In this document: positions 17,421 through 26,455 of the stretch, one piece after another | Numbering within the stretch: position 1 is the stretch's first letter | Layout of the letters: each line of letters begins with the position of its first letter | Assembly (NCBI RefSeq): GCF_035621455.1 | Contig: NZ_CP141823.1 | Span: 434,001 to 498,000 of the forward strand | DNA: 64,000 bases | Direction of reading: 5' to 3' | Source: Vibrio natriegens NBRC 15636 = ATCC 14048 = DSM 759 | GTDB taxonomy: Bacteria; Pseudomonadota; Gammaproteobacteria; Enterobacterales; Vibrionaceae | The notes under the pieces: model-generated | What the model saw: the letters and a program-made list of their open reading frames with translations, nothing else | Database searches by the model: none | Told to the model about the DNA's origin: nothing | Translations under genes and position numbers: made by a program

Positions 17421-18196
17421 TGAGTTTTGAATACACGTCTTCAGAGATGATGAGCATCACCGCAGCTCGTGCACTAACGGATAACATGACTTGTTTTGTC
17501 GGCATCGGCCTGCCAAGTGAAGCTGCGAATCTAGCCCGACTGACTCATGCGCCGAATATTACCCTTATTTATGAATCGGGTACGTTGCAGACCAAGCCAA
17601 ACGTTTTGCCATTGTCGATAGGTGACGGCGAATTGTGTCACTCGGCATTGAGCACCGTATCTGTTCCTGAAATGTTTCGTTATTGGTTACAAGGTGGTCA
17701 TGTCAGCGTAGGATTTTTAGGTACGGCACAAATCGATCGTTTTGCAAACCTGAATACGACTCTGGTTGGTGATTACCGCGAACCAAAAGTGCGTTTACCA
17801 GGCGGTGGTGGTGCCCCAGAAATTGCCACCAATGCAAAAGAAGTCTTTATCACAGTGAAGCATTCAAAACGTACCTTTGTAAAAGATGTTGATTTCATCA
17901 CCACTGTAGGCTTCGGTCGCGATGGAAAGGCAAGAGACAACGTCCCTAATCTCGGCAAAGGCCCGACGGTTGTCATCACAGACTTATGTATCCTTCGCCC
18001 TGACCCTGCAACCAAGGAATTGATAGTAGTGTCGCTGCACCCTGGAGTGACTCAAGAAGATGTCATAGAAGCGACTGGCTGGGAAATTCAGTTTTCCGAT
18101 AACCTGGAAACAACACCAGCGCCAAATAGCTTAGAACTAAAAGTATTACGTGAGCTAAAAGAAAGAACTCAGCGCCAACATGCCAACCAAGAGTGA
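17420..18196 (+). CDS. pcaJ: 3-oxoadipate CoA-transferase subunit B
   Basis: A 258-residue CoA-transferase beta subunit; the segment ITLIYESGTLQTKP carries the conserved glutamate expected to form the CoA thioester. The glycine-rich KVRLPGGGGAPEIATNAKE is also typical. The longest frame begins at 17342 inside pcaI, but the ATG at 17420 overlaps the pcaI stop (TAATG) and has GGGAG upstream, so it is the start. Like PcaI it belongs to the longer subfamily. It works with PcaI in the cytoplasm. Confidence 0.9.
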   Translation: MSFEYTSSEMMSITAARALTDNMTCFVGIGLPSEAANLARLTHAPNITLIYESGTLQTKPNVLPLSIGDGELCHSALSTVSVPEMFRYWLQGGHVSVGFLGTAQIDRFANLNTTLVGDYREPKVRLPGGGGAPEIATNAKEVFITVKHSKRTFVKDVDFITTVGFGRDGKARDNVPNLGKGPTVVITDLCILRPDPATKELIVVSLHPGVTQEDVIEATGWEIQFSDNLETTPAPNSLELKVLRELKERTQRQHANQE

Positions 18197-18204
18197 GTAC
18201 CGCT

Positions 18205-19407
18205 ATGACTAATGTTTACCTTTGTAACCCTCGACGTTCAGCTATCGGTCGCTTCGGTGGTACCCTTGCAAGTGTTCGCCCAGATGATCTTGCAGCCCAA
18301 ATTTTTAAAGCAGTCTTAGAACAAGTACCCAATATGGATCCTGCAGCAATTGACGAAGTCATCATGGGTTCGGCTAACCAAGCAGGCGAAGACAACCGAA
18401 ATGTGGCACGTATGTCAGCTCTGCTTGCAGGCTTACCGACATCCGTTCCAGGTACCACGATTAATCGCTTATGTGGCTCAGGGATGGATGCGGTCGGAAC
18501 GGCTTTCCGGGCTATCAAAGCGGGAGAAATGGATTTGGTACTGGCTGGTGGTGTGGAATCGATGTCACGTGCGCCTTATGTGATGGGTAAAGCCGACAGC
18601 GCATTCACCCGAACCCAACAAATTGAAGACACAACGATTGGCTGGCGCTTCGTTAACCCATTAATGAAACAATTATACGGTGTCGACTCCATGCCAGAGA
18701 CAGCGGAAAATGTTGCTGAAACCTATCATGTTTCACGTGAAGATCAGGATCTTTTTGCTTTTCGATCACAGAAAAAAGCGCAACAAGCTATTACGGACCA
18801 AATTTTTGCACAAGAAATCGTCCCGATTGAAATTCAGCGCAAACGCCAAGAACCGTTAATATTCGATACCGATGAACACCCACGACCAAGCACGTTGGAA
18901 AAGCTCGCCTCGCTGCCGACCCCATTCCGCAACGGTGGCAGTGTAACAGCAGGCAATGCCTCGGGTGTAAATGACGGTGCAGCGGCCATGCTCGTTGCCA
19001 GTGAGGATGCGGTCAGTCAACATAGCCTAACGCCAGTAGCCAAAATATTGGGTATGGCAACAGCAGGCGTGGAGCCTCGAGTAATGGGTATTGGCCCTGT
19101 GCCAGCGGTGAAAAAACTGCTGGAGAAACACAGAATAAGCATTCAAGATATCGATGTTATCGAGCTTAATGAAGCGTTTGCAGCGCAAGGGCTCGCGGTG
19201 TTAAGGGAATTAGGAATCGAAGACGATGATCCTAGGGTTAACCCGAATGGTGGCGCTATTGCATTAGGACATCCTTTAGGTATGTCAGGTGCCCGTTTAC
19301 TGATGACAGCCGCACTCCAATTACAACGAACAGGTGGACGTTATGCCCTATGTACGATGTGCGTTGGAGTTGGACAAGGTATCGCGACACTTATCGAAAG
19401 AGCTTAA
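18205..19407 (+). CDS. pcaF: 3-oxoadipyl-CoA thiolase
   Basis: A 400-residue thiolase that cleaves 3-oxoadipyl-CoA to succinyl-CoA and acetyl-CoA. The acyl-enzyme cysteine is Cys90 ([13 protein letters not shown]); His356 ([11 protein letters not shown]) and Cys386 ([10 protein letters not shown]) complete the active site, and NEAFAAQ is present. A GTG at 18193 overlaps pcaJ, but the ATG at 18205 gives the family-typical [19 protein letters not shown], with GAGTGAG upstream. It completes the lower beta-ketoadipate pathway. Confidence 0.93.
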   Translation: MTNVYLCNPRRSAIGRFGGTLASVRPDDLAAQIFKAVLEQVPNMDPAAIDEVIMGSANQAGEDNRNVARMSALLAGLPTSVPGTTINRLCGSGMDAVGTAFRAIKAGEMDLVLAGGVESMSRAPYVMGKADSAFTRTQQIEDTTIGWRFVNPLMKQLYGVDSMPETAENVAETYHVSREDQDLFAFRSQKKAQQAITDQIFAQEIVPIEIQRKRQEPLIFDTDEHPRPSTLEKLASLPTPFRNGGSVTAGNASGVNDGAAAMLVASEDAVSQHSLTPVAKILGMATAGVEPRVMGIGPVPAVKKLLEKHRISIQDIDVIELNEAFAAQGLAVLRELGIEDDDPRVNPNGGAIALGHPLGMSGARLLMTAALQLQRTGGRYALCTMCVGVGQGIATLIERA

Positions 19408-19420
19408 ACAAGGAGATCGC

Positions 19421-20209
19421 ATGGGTTTTATGAGCTATCAAGGTCGCACTATCTGCTACCATAGCCATGGAGAAGAAGGGAATCCGCTGCTGATATTGGC
19501 GCACCCTCTTGGCATGAATCAAAGTGTCTGGGACGGAGTTCTTCCCTACCTCATCCAGAACTTTAAAGTTGTGACCTGGGATCTTCCCGGTCATGGGAAA
19601 AGTGAGGCGTTGGCAGAAGATGCTACAGAAATCTTGCCTGATGACTTGGCAGGAGAAGTGCTCGCGCTCGCCGACCAAGTCGGAGAAGAGCGTTTTCATT
19701 TTGTGGGTACATCCATTGGTGGAGTTATTGGACAGCAACTGCTGATCAACCATAGTGAGAGAGTAATTTCTGCCGTGCTAACCAACACAGGCGCGGTGAT
19801 TGGTACACCGGAAAACTGGCAGGCCCGCTCCATAGATGTACGCGACAAAGGGCTAGGCTTGATGGCGGAACAAATAGTACCGCGCTGGTTTGGCCAACTG
19901 GCTTGTCAACAACAACCAGATCTGATTGAGGTCTGGAAACATCAACTCACTGAGTGCGAGAACCGCAGTTATGCGCTGCTATGTGAAATGCTTGGAAAAA
20001 CCGATTTTCGTCAGAAATCGTTGAACAAAGCTGTTCATTTAGTCTTGGTTGGAGGCGCTGATGATGTCGCGACTCCTCCTCAGGTACTTCAGCAACTGGC
20101 AGACCTGAGTGAAGCAAATGCACCTATTATTCTCGATGAGATCGGTCACGTCCCATCGGTAGAAAATCCTGCATTGTTTAGCAAAATACTCCTATCGAAC
20201 ATGTGTTGA
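19421..20209 (+). CDS. pcaD: 3-oxoadipate enol-lactonase
   Basis: A 262-residue alpha/beta hydrolase that opens 3-oxoadipate enol-lactone to 3-oxoadipate, the step just after CatC. Visible are the oxyanion-hole region LAHPLGMNQSVW, nucleophile elbow GTSIGGVIG, the acid in GGADDVATPP and the catalytic histidine in DEIGHVPSVENP. A longer frame from 19334 runs inside pcaF; AGGAG 5 nt before the ATG at 19421 sets the start. It lies 13 bp after pcaF and ends before a strong terminator. Confidence 0.93.
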   Translation: MGFMSYQGRTICYHSHGEEGNPLLILAHPLGMNQSVWDGVLPYLIQNFKVVTWDLPGHGKSEALAEDATEILPDDLAGEVLALADQVGEERFHFVGTSIGGVIGQQLLINHSERVISAVLTNTGAVIGTPENWQARSIDVRDKGLGLMAEQIVPRWFGQLACQQQPDLIEVWKHQLTECENRSYALLCEMLGKTDFRQKSLNKAVHLVLVGGADDVATPPQVLQQLADLSEANAPIILDEIGHVPSVENPALFSKILLSNMC

Positions 20210-20219
20210 TTTGAAATAT

Positions 20220-20256
20220 TCAGGCACGCCACGATCATGGCGAGGCCTGATTTTTT
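20220..20256 (+). terminator. Intrinsic terminator of pcaIJFD
   Basis: TCAGG and CGCCA pair with TGGCG and CCTGA in an imperfect hairpin across 20220-20250, followed by TTTTTT at 20251-20256. It ends the pcaIJFD message just before the promoter of the IclR gene. The in-frame ATG at 20237 lies inside this hairpin, which argues against it as a start. Confidence 0.8.
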
Positions 20257-20293
20257 CATTGATACGACAACCATTCTTCCTTCTTTACAGACA

Positions 20294-20327
20294 TTGATTG
20301 TCTTTTTCTATAGTGCGATAATCGCAC
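20294..20327 (+). promoter_or_regulatory. Promoter of the IclR gene with overlapping PcaR-type box
   Basis: TTGATT (20294-20299) and GATAAT (20317-20322) are spaced by 17 bp and form a credible sigma-70 promoter. The perfect palindrome GTGCGAT-A-ATCGCAC (20313-20327) covers the -10 element, so binding would block transcription. This predicts self-repression by the regulator. The box matches those before pcaI. Confidence 0.65.
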
Positions 20328-20353
20328 AATTATTCGGTTTTGGATCTATTACG

Positions 20354-21121
20354 ATGGAACATAGTACTTCTGATAAAGATTTTCTGACTACGTTTGCTAA
20401 AGGACTCAATGTAATCCGTTCATTCGAGCCTAATTCGATGAGTATGACCCTCACAGAGGTCGCCAAAAAAAACGATCTGTCCAGAGCATCAGCAAGACGC
20501 TTCTTACTGACCATGCTAAAACTCGGCTACGTTGAAACCGACGGCAATCGATTCTCCCTGACAGCGAAGGTGCTTGAACTTGGGTATTCCTACCTGTCGA
20601 CATTGGATGTCGGAGGCACAGTCTCAACCCAATTAGAATTGGTCACTCAACAGCTTGGTGAGTCTAGCTCGGCAGCTGTACTTGAAGGAGAAAATATCGT
20701 TTATATCGCCCGAATCCCCGTCCGTCCTCTGATGGCTTTTAACTTACAGATCGGTGCCAGACTTCCGGCGTATGCAACGTCGATGGGACGAGTACTGCTT
20801 TCTGGACTTCCAGAAGAAGAGTTAGATCATCTGTTAACGCAATCCAATCTTATCCAGTTGACACCAAACACGCTGACATCGCCTAGTGAACTAAAGGCAG
20901 AGATTGCCAAGGTACGCGTACAAGGGTATGCCATCAATGACCAGGAACTAGAGCTGGGACTACGTTCCGTGGCAGTTCCCGTATTCAACCGCAACGGAAA
21001 GCTTCGATTAACCCTGAATGTAAGCTGTCACTCCAGTAAGACCACCGTAGATAGGATGATCAGTGAGTTTGTTCCAGTCCTGAAAGATACAGCTCAGCGC
21101 ATCTCTATGTCCCTGCCATAG
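20354..21121 (+). CDS. pcaR: PcaR/PcaU-like IclR regulator
   Basis: A 255-residue IclR-family regulator with an N-terminal winged helix (about residues 10-75, TLTEVAKKNDLSRASARRFL) and a C-terminal effector domain (LEGENIVYIARIPVRPLMAF through GLRSVAVPVFNRNG). PcaR/PcaU proteins activate pca genes with 3-oxoadipate or protocatechuate as effector. A longer frame from 20237 would start inside the pcaD terminator and upstream of the promoter, so 20354 is used. The box over its own -10 suggests autorepression; boxes before pcaI suggest it controls pcaIJFD. Confidence 0.87.
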   Translation: MEHSTSDKDFLTTFAKGLNVIRSFEPNSMSMTLTEVAKKNDLSRASARRFLLTMLKLGYVETDGNRFSLTAKVLELGYSYLSTLDVGGTVSTQLELVTQQLGESSSAAVLEGENIVYIARIPVRPLMAFNLQIGARLPAYATSMGRVLLSGLPEEELDHLLTQSNLIQLTPNTLTSPSELKAEIAKVRVQGYAINDQELELGLRSVAVPVFNRNGKLRLTLNVSCHSSKTTVDRMISEFVPVLKDTAQRISMSLP

Positions 21122-21179
21122 TAAGCTTAGCCACCAACCCACAGTCACAACTATAACAAAGTAGCACCAAATCCTAGTA

Positions 21180-22079
21180 TTACACTTGACGTAAACGTTG
21201 AATATCTTTCTGAGGAGGCAGCCCAAACAATCGACTGTATTCGCGACTGAACTGCGAAGCACTCTCATATCCTACAAAACCACTAGCTTGGCTTGCATCT
21301 AAACCGTTTAATAACATTTGGTCTCTAGCTTCTTGCAAGCGTAAGTTTTTCAAATATTGAAGAGGGCTTGTTCCTGTTAAAGCTTTAAAGTGTTGTCGAA
21401 ACGAAGAAGCACTCATATGTGCTCGTTGAGCTAGCTCGTTAATTTCCATACTATTCGTTAAATTTGTCTTCATCCAAGTGACAACATTTAGTATTTGCGA
21501 ACTAGGCGTACCCGCTGAAGCTAAGTGTCGCAGGTGTGTACCATGAGGCCCTAACAAAAGACGTGTTAGTATTTCCTTCTTAATCAGGGGAGTTAAGCTA
21601 TCAAGATAAATGGGTTCTTTCTGCAAATCTATAAGACGAGTCATTGCATTGCTAAGTCCCGCGTCAATATCATGGATTGATATTGATTTATACTTCACAT
21701 CACGTGCAGGTTTATCAAGATCAAGTTCAACACAGGTATGCATGATCAATTCATAATCGAGTTTTAGTACAACAGCAACAAATGGATTATATCTGGTTGC
21801 TTCAGTTACATGTGAAACGACAGGCAAATCAAACGTTGTTAACATTGATTGTCCCGCAACACATGGTAATACTTCTTTTTCAATCGCTAATTGTTTCGCC
21901 CCTTGTAAGATCATGGACAAGCTCAAAGTGTAAATGCAGTGCAAAGGTGTCGTTGGATTGTTTCTGATATGCACTGTTAAACCTTGGATACTAGTGTTGT
22001 GATCGCCTTCGATTTTTCCGTAAGCGAACGCTTTGTCAGCCAAGCTTTGGATATTGTCATTCCCGCGAGTCGTTAGCAT
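21180..22079 (-). CDS. AraC-family transcriptional regulator
   Basis: A 299-residue regulator with an AraC-type N-terminal domain (about 15-160, GQSMLTTFDLPVVSHVTEA) and two C-terminal helix-turn-helix motifs (INELAQRAHMSASSFRQHF; DASQASGFVGYESASQFSRE). It belongs to the YqhC-like group whose members often control nearby oxidoreductases and respond to aldehydes or electrophiles. It follows the flavodoxin by 17 bp on the same strand, so the two are probably co-transcribed. It converges on pcaR. The ligand is unknown. Confidence 0.85.
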   Translation of the reverse strand: MLTTRGNDNIQSLADKAFAYGKIEGDHNTSIQGLTVHIRNNPTTPLHCIYTLSLSMILQGAKQLAIEKEVLPCVAGQSMLTTFDLPVVSHVTEATRYNPFVAVVLKLDYELIMHTCVELDLDKPARDVKYKSISIHDIDAGLSNAMTRLIDLQKEPIYLDSLTPLIKKEILTRLLLGPHGTHLRHLASAGTPSSQILNVVTWMKTNLTNSMEINELAQRAHMSASSFRQHFKALTGTSPLQYLKNLRLQEARDQMLLNGLDASQASGFVGYESASQFSREYSRLFGLPPQKDIQRLRQV

Positions 22080-22096
22080 AACCTTTCCCTATACCA

Positions 22097-22720
22097 TCAC
22101 TGTTTCTGATCAAAAATCTTAAGCATTTGCTCAGTAGAAATCTGGCTACCCATCCTTCCACGCTTAACATATTGATGAGAGAAACTCACTGCACCGTTAG
22201 ACCGAACTAACGCCTCAAATTCATCAATGAAATGCTGCTCGAATTTGCTGTTGAAAGTATTAAACAACACGACGTGTTTATTCGTGAAATCGTTATCTTT
22301 TGCAAATTGCCAAATAGGTGGTGCCGGACTGTATAACCAAATAGGTGAGCCTAAATAAACAGTATCATACGATGAAAGGTCGATACGCGTAGGCATAATA
22401 TCTGCCACGTTGCTCCGCGCGTCCTTTAATGCACTGATCAATCCAGGGACGCCAAGTTCATAGTTGTTCGCAGTGATTTCATAAATATTAGCGTTAGTTT
22501 TATTTGCAATATGGTTGGCAAGGATTCCAGTGTTGCCAGACCGGGAAAACACCACAACCGCTGTTGTAGCCTGTTTATCGCTAGCTGTTGCCTGGCGCTC
22601 TTGTAGTTGCTGGTTTGCAGAATGTTGTGCATTTTCGACACGAGTGACCACGAACGCAACCAAAAATACCACTACTACAGCTATTAACAGTACAATGCCT
22701 ATCCATCGGATCATAGTCAC
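22097..22720 (-). CDS. Membrane-anchored flavodoxin-like protein
   Basis: A 207-residue protein with one N-terminal membrane segment (about 5-27, WIGIVLLIAVVVVFLVAFVV) followed by a flavodoxin fold. The FMN phosphate loop VVVFSRSGNTGILANHI and the later YLGSPIWLYSPAPP match flavodoxins acting as electron carriers or quinone reductases. The domain should face one side of the inner membrane. It is upstream of the AraC gene in a likely two-gene operon, as seen near YqhC-type regulators. Partner enzymes are unknown; the OYE family enzyme in the cluster is one possibility. Confidence 0.8.
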   Translation of the reverse strand: MTMIRWIGIVLLIAVVVVFLVAFVVTRVENAQHSANQQLQERQATASDKQATTAVVVFSRSGNTGILANHIANKTNANIYEITANNYELGVPGLISALKDARSNVADIMPTRIDLSSYDTVYLGSPIWLYSPAPPIWQFAKDNDFTNKHVVLFNTFNSKFEQHFIDEFEALVRSNGAVSFSHQYVKRGRMGSQISTEQMLKIFDQKQ

Positions 22721-22820
22721 TCACCTATATACTTAAACAGAGATAACTTTCTGAAAGAGAATGATTAAAACAGAAACAGAAGCGCTCACCTGTTGTGGAA
22801 AAACGCTTCTTAATTTCAAT

Positions 22821-23759
22821 TTACTTGAGATGTGTAGCAAGGAAAGGAGCAACCTTATCCATTGCCATTCCGACCGCTTCTGGATGGTCGTACAGCTCGT
22901 AGTGTGACCAGTTTTTCAAATCCACTAGTTGGCGATCTTTCGATGCAACCGCTCGACCAAAGATTTCCTGTCCATCTCGAAATGCACCGAATGCACCGAC
23001 TTTTTGACCAACAACAGCCATCATTGGTTGAGTCATCAACGCTTCCGCAAAGGCAAACGCATCCCAACTCAAAGTTTTTTGTGCGTGAGAGAACAACATA
23101 CGTGTTGCCCCACCCTCAGATTGTCCACGTGGCGTTTTGTAATAATCCGTCGCTTCGAATACGTCACGTTCTGTTAGTCCGTTCTCTTTCGCAAACTCAG
23201 GACTTGGTGGAAGAAGTTCATTGACTTGCAACTCTGCGCCGCGAGCTTCGGCCGTACGCTGAGCGGCCATCGCTTCAAGCGCACCAATTGGGTTATACAA
23301 GCTGAATCCTTCGCGGAACAAGCGCCCTACGTTCACCGGTGTTATACCAACAACCGCTTTCAAGCGTTTTTCAGTCAGCGCTGAGCTTAAGATGTAGCCG
23401 CCTCCACCACAGATACCAAGGCCACCAATGCGCTCATCGTCGACATAAGGTAAGGTTACTGCATAATCGATAACACGACTGATATCTTCAACACGTTGGC
23501 TTGGGTCTTCAACATAGCGAGGAAGTCCACCAGATTCCCCCTGGAAACTCGCATCAAAAGCGATCACTACGTAACCTAATTCAGCCAACGCTTTGCCATA
23601 TACCGCACTGGATGTTTGCTCTTTACAGCTACCAAAAGGATGGACACTGATCATCGTTGGGTAACGTTTTGATTCATCGAACCCTTCAGGTAACAGAATT
23701 AACGCTGACATATCCCACGCCATATCGGCATTTTTAAAGGTGATTTTTTTAGTATTCAT
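22821..23759 (-). CDS. Alpha/beta hydrolase, dienelactone-hydrolase-like (copy 1)
   Basis: A 312-residue cytoplasmic hydrolase. The nucleophile elbow is GLGICGGGGY, with cysteine in place of the usual serine, as in dienelactone hydrolases. AFDASFQGESGGLPR and the C-terminal histidine in WSHYELYDHPE are shared with two further copies at 23836 and 29843. It is the most diverged of the three. TTG and ATG starts lie just upstream; the ATG at 23759 gives MNTKKITFKN, aligned with the other copies, and is preferred. Substrate is unknown. Confidence 0.78.
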   Translation of the reverse strand: MNTKKITFKNADMAWDMSALILLPEGFDESKRYPTMISVHPFGSCKEQTSSAVYGKALAELGYVVIAFDASFQGESGGLPRYVEDPSQRVEDISRVIDYAVTLPYVDDERIGGLGICGGGGYILSSALTEKRLKAVVGITPVNVGRLFREGFSLYNPIGALEAMAAQRTAEARGAELQVNELLPPSPEFAKENGLTERDVFEATDYYKTPRGQSEGGATRMLFSHAQKTLSWDAFAFAEALMTQPMMAVVGQKVGAFGAFRDGQEIFGRAVASKDRQLVDLKNWSHYELYDHPEAVGMAMDKVAPFLATHLK

Positions 23760-23835
23760 AATCATCAATTTCCATTTAATCTAAACATAGGCTCAAGCTA
23801 GTTGAGCCTAATATCGAGAATTAACTTAGATTTGT

Positions 23836-24750
23836 TTACAGTGTGCGTTGGAAGAAAGGCGCTAACACACCGATAGCTTCCGCAATTGGAGATTCACCAT
23901 CATAAAGATCCATGTGATTTGCCCCGTTAACGACATGCATTTGTTTGTCAGCACTTGCTGCTCGCGCCATCAGGTCATCACTCATCCATTTACTACCCGC
24001 ATCGCTGCCCACAACAGTTAAAAGTGGCTGCGTTAAAAATGCCTCCGCTTTGAAGAACGCATCGTAGGTAATGATTTGGGTCAAGCTGCGTGCTGTTGCA
24101 AAGCCTGGTGCGGTGCAATAAGCCGCGCGGTCAGTGTGGTAGTATTCCCACGCTTGACGCAGTTCTTCGTTTGGTGCGTCTTCTTCTTTCATTGGTGCCA
24201 TTGGAATGGTCGCGATTTCTGCACCACTTGCATCTGATGTTCTGGCACCTGAACCGGCTTCGATATAAGGAAGCGCATCACTATCCTTAACATTGTTATC
24301 CCAACCATTGCGGAACATCTGACCAATGTTCACCATGCTCACCGTACCCACCGCTTTGATTCGGCGGTCGTTTATCGCTGCATTCGCTGTGTAACCAGCA
24401 CCAGCACAAATACCCATCGCACCAATACGATCGTTGTCGACGTAATCCAGTGTGGTTAGGTAATCGATCACAGCGCTTACATCTTCAGTTCGGACGTGTG
24501 GGTTTTCTAGTTGACGAGGCTCACCAGTACTTTCACCTTGATAAGAGGCATCGTAGGCGATAGCTATAAAACCGTGTTCAGCCAGTTTTTTAGCGTAGGT
24601 ACCAGCGGTCTGTTCTTTAACACCGCCGCCCGGATGAGAAACCACAACCGCTGGATAGCGTTGACTCTTGTCGAAGTCAGCAGGAAAGTTAATCAAACCG
24701 GCTAGCGTAATATCCAGGCCATTGGTGTTTGGGAAGTTGACTTTGTTCAT
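23836..24750 (-). CDS. Alpha/beta hydrolase, dienelactone-hydrolase-like (copy 2)
   Basis: A 304-residue hydrolase of the same subfamily as the neighbour at 22821. The elbow GAMGICAGAGY places Cys115 as the likely nucleophile, and GANHMDLYD supplies the histidine. It resembles copy 3 (29843-30760) along its whole length, for example in SHPGGGVKEQTAG and NIGQMFRNGW. AGGAG is 8 nt from the second ATG (24750) and too close to the first, so the second is the start. It may act on lactones or peptide-like esters; no substrate can be named. Confidence 0.8.
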   Translation of the reverse strand: MNKVNFPNTNGLDITLAGLINFPADFDKSQRYPAVVVSHPGGGVKEQTAGTYAKKLAEHGFIAIAYDASYQGESTGEPRQLENPHVRTEDVSAVIDYLTTLDYVDNDRIGAMGICAGAGYTANAAINDRRIKAVGTVSMVNIGQMFRNGWDNNVKDSDALPYIEAGSGARTSDASGAEIATIPMAPMKEEDAPNEELRQAWEYYHTDRAAYCTAPGFATARSLTQIITYDAFFKAEAFLTQPLLTVVGSDAGSKWMSDDLMARAASADKQMHVVNGANHMDLYDGESPIAEAIGVLAPFFQRTL

Positions 24751-25015
24751 GTGCATTGCTCCTAACTAGAGTTCATTGTTATCAAGAGAAGCTGGGTATC
24801 CAGCGGTTGTCTGTGCTCTTGACTTACGAATGAGTATAGGAAGCAACGCAATTGATTGTTTGCACAAAATGAGACGATGATTGCCTAAAATGACAAAACA
24901 TCATTAGCACTCACATCAAACTCTAAACTACTCCGACTTAACTTGATGAAAATTAAGATAAAAAACTTACCATCATGAAGATTTAACATTGTTTATTTTG
25001 CTATTGCATTGATAG

Positions 25016-26143
25016 TTACACTGTTTCTTTGTGTCTGTAGTGCCAATCTAAAAGTGCAAGACAGGTTAGTACCAACCCAACAATAAAAATGACAGCATAT
25101 GGTGGCAACCACAGAATCAAAAAACCAGATAACCCTGTAATAATCCCACCAACCCAGTGTAAGAGCGACTTTATGTTCAACATGGTTTTTAAAAACAATC
25201 CTTGCATCATCAGAAAGACTCCAGGCGCTAGTGAAATCATAAGCCCTGTTGATAAAGAAGCATGCTCGATTGGATGATGGATGGTTTTTTCGTTACCTAC
25301 CGCTAAAACAATGAGACTCGCGACCATAACCATTAAGGCGTTCATCGCATAGTGGCTTATCCCAACCGGATTTATTGTGACTTTGGCGTACTCTTCTGTA
25401 TGTTTTTGTATCGACCCAAAGGCGAGCGCCCATAAAGACATTGTGATCATCAACGCTGAGCTTCCTGTAAAGAGAGTCATGAAATCAGTCGGATGCTCCG
25501 CGATAGATGTTCCAGCCATCAAGATCGTTTCACCAAGAGCAATGATCACAAACAAATTGTATCTTTCCAGCATATGCTCCGCATCAAAAGGAAGTTGTTC
25601 AAAATTGATACGATGCCCTGGAATAGGGTGAGCAAGATAGGAACCAATTAGGTCTACAAGGACAGCCGCCCCCCACCAAAGCAGTCGCGTCTCTGGTTCT
25701 GTTAAAGCACCTATAATCCATAGTGGCGACACTAATACTAACCAAATCAAAACCGCCTTAAAGTGTTGCTTGTATTCTGTTGTGGGTGAATTGTTGATAG
25801 TCCAAATTGTTCGGCCAACCTGAATGACAAGCATTGGTATCACAAAGCTCCAGGCCGAATCACCAAACGCTGACCCTATGGAAGCATTCATCATCAATCC
25901 CAGCAGTGTCACAACCAGCAACATAATAGTACTGGTTCCGCGATGTACTGGGATCATCGTTGCTGCCCAACTGGTGTATGACCAGACTGAAAGCACACCT
26001 ATGAGTAGCGTTGCAGTTTCAGCTGCACCTCTCCAAGTTAAATGCTCTGCGAGATGGTGTGATAATTGAATTAGTGCGAAAACAAAAATCAGATCAAAAA
26101 ATAACTCCAATGGCGCGACTTCATATTCTTCTTTTTTTTGCAT
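25016..26143 (-). CDS. LtrA-family (low temperature requirement A) membrane protein
   Basis: A 375-residue polytopic inner-membrane protein with about ten hydrophobic segments and the LtrA signature APLELFFDLIFVFALIQLSH at the N-terminus. The family is named for a Listeria gene needed for cold growth; the molecular function is not established. It is a single gene, 265 bp from the hydrolase downstream, and is flanked by redox enzymes. Confidence 0.85.
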   Translation of the reverse strand: MQKKEEYEVAPLELFFDLIFVFALIQLSHHLAEHLTWRGAAETATLLIGVLSVWSYTSWAATMIPVHRGTSTIMLLVVTLLGLMMNASIGSAFGDSAWSFVIPMLVIQVGRTIWTINNSPTTEYKQHFKAVLIWLVLVSPLWIIGALTEPETRLLWWGAAVLVDLIGSYLAHPIPGHRINFEQLPFDAEHMLERYNLFVIIALGETILMAGTSIAEHPTDFMTLFTGSSALMITMSLWALAFGSIQKHTEEYAKVTINPVGISHYAMNALMVMVASLIVLAVGNEKTIHHPIEHASLSTGLMISLAPGVFLMMQGLFLKTMLNIKSLLHWVGGIITGLSGFLILWLPPYAVIFIVGLVLTCLALLDWHYRHKETV

Positions 26144-26455
26144 TGATGAGTACCTAAATAATATGCGGCATTACTTTAGTCTCTTAGGGTATCGATACAG
26201 TTTTTCCCTAAGTTTCTAAGGGGTTCACGTAATTGGGTGAATTTAAAGGATAGGTGCTACCTCGGCTATTTTCCAAGGCATCAGATTATTGAACTAGCCT
26301 AAATTCCTTTCGAATCAGACATAATTCATATACTTACTCTTTCAAGTGTTTGGGAACACAATTTCAACTGAATACATACAAAAACGACCCTAAATTAGGA
26401 TCGTTTAATGATGGGATTAAATGCATGCGTGAACAATTCAACACCTAACGGTGAG
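26144..26455. other. Intergenic between the LtrA and OYE genes
   Basis: This 312-bp stretch holds the OYE terminator at 26382-26406 and presumably the LtrA promoter near 26150-26250. No gene is seen. Confidence 0.5.
26382..26406 (-). terminator. Intrinsic terminator of the OYE gene
   Basis: AACGA and CCTAA pair with TTAGG and TCGTT, with one mismatch in the stem. On the minus strand the hairpin is followed by a run of T. It lies about 50 bp beyond the stop codon of the OYE gene. Confidence 0.75.

Noticed and set aside
20237..20353. Longer start for the IclR regulator
   Set aside because: The upstream ATG is inside the pcaD terminator and before the predicted promoter; the extra residues are hydrophobic and atypical for the family.
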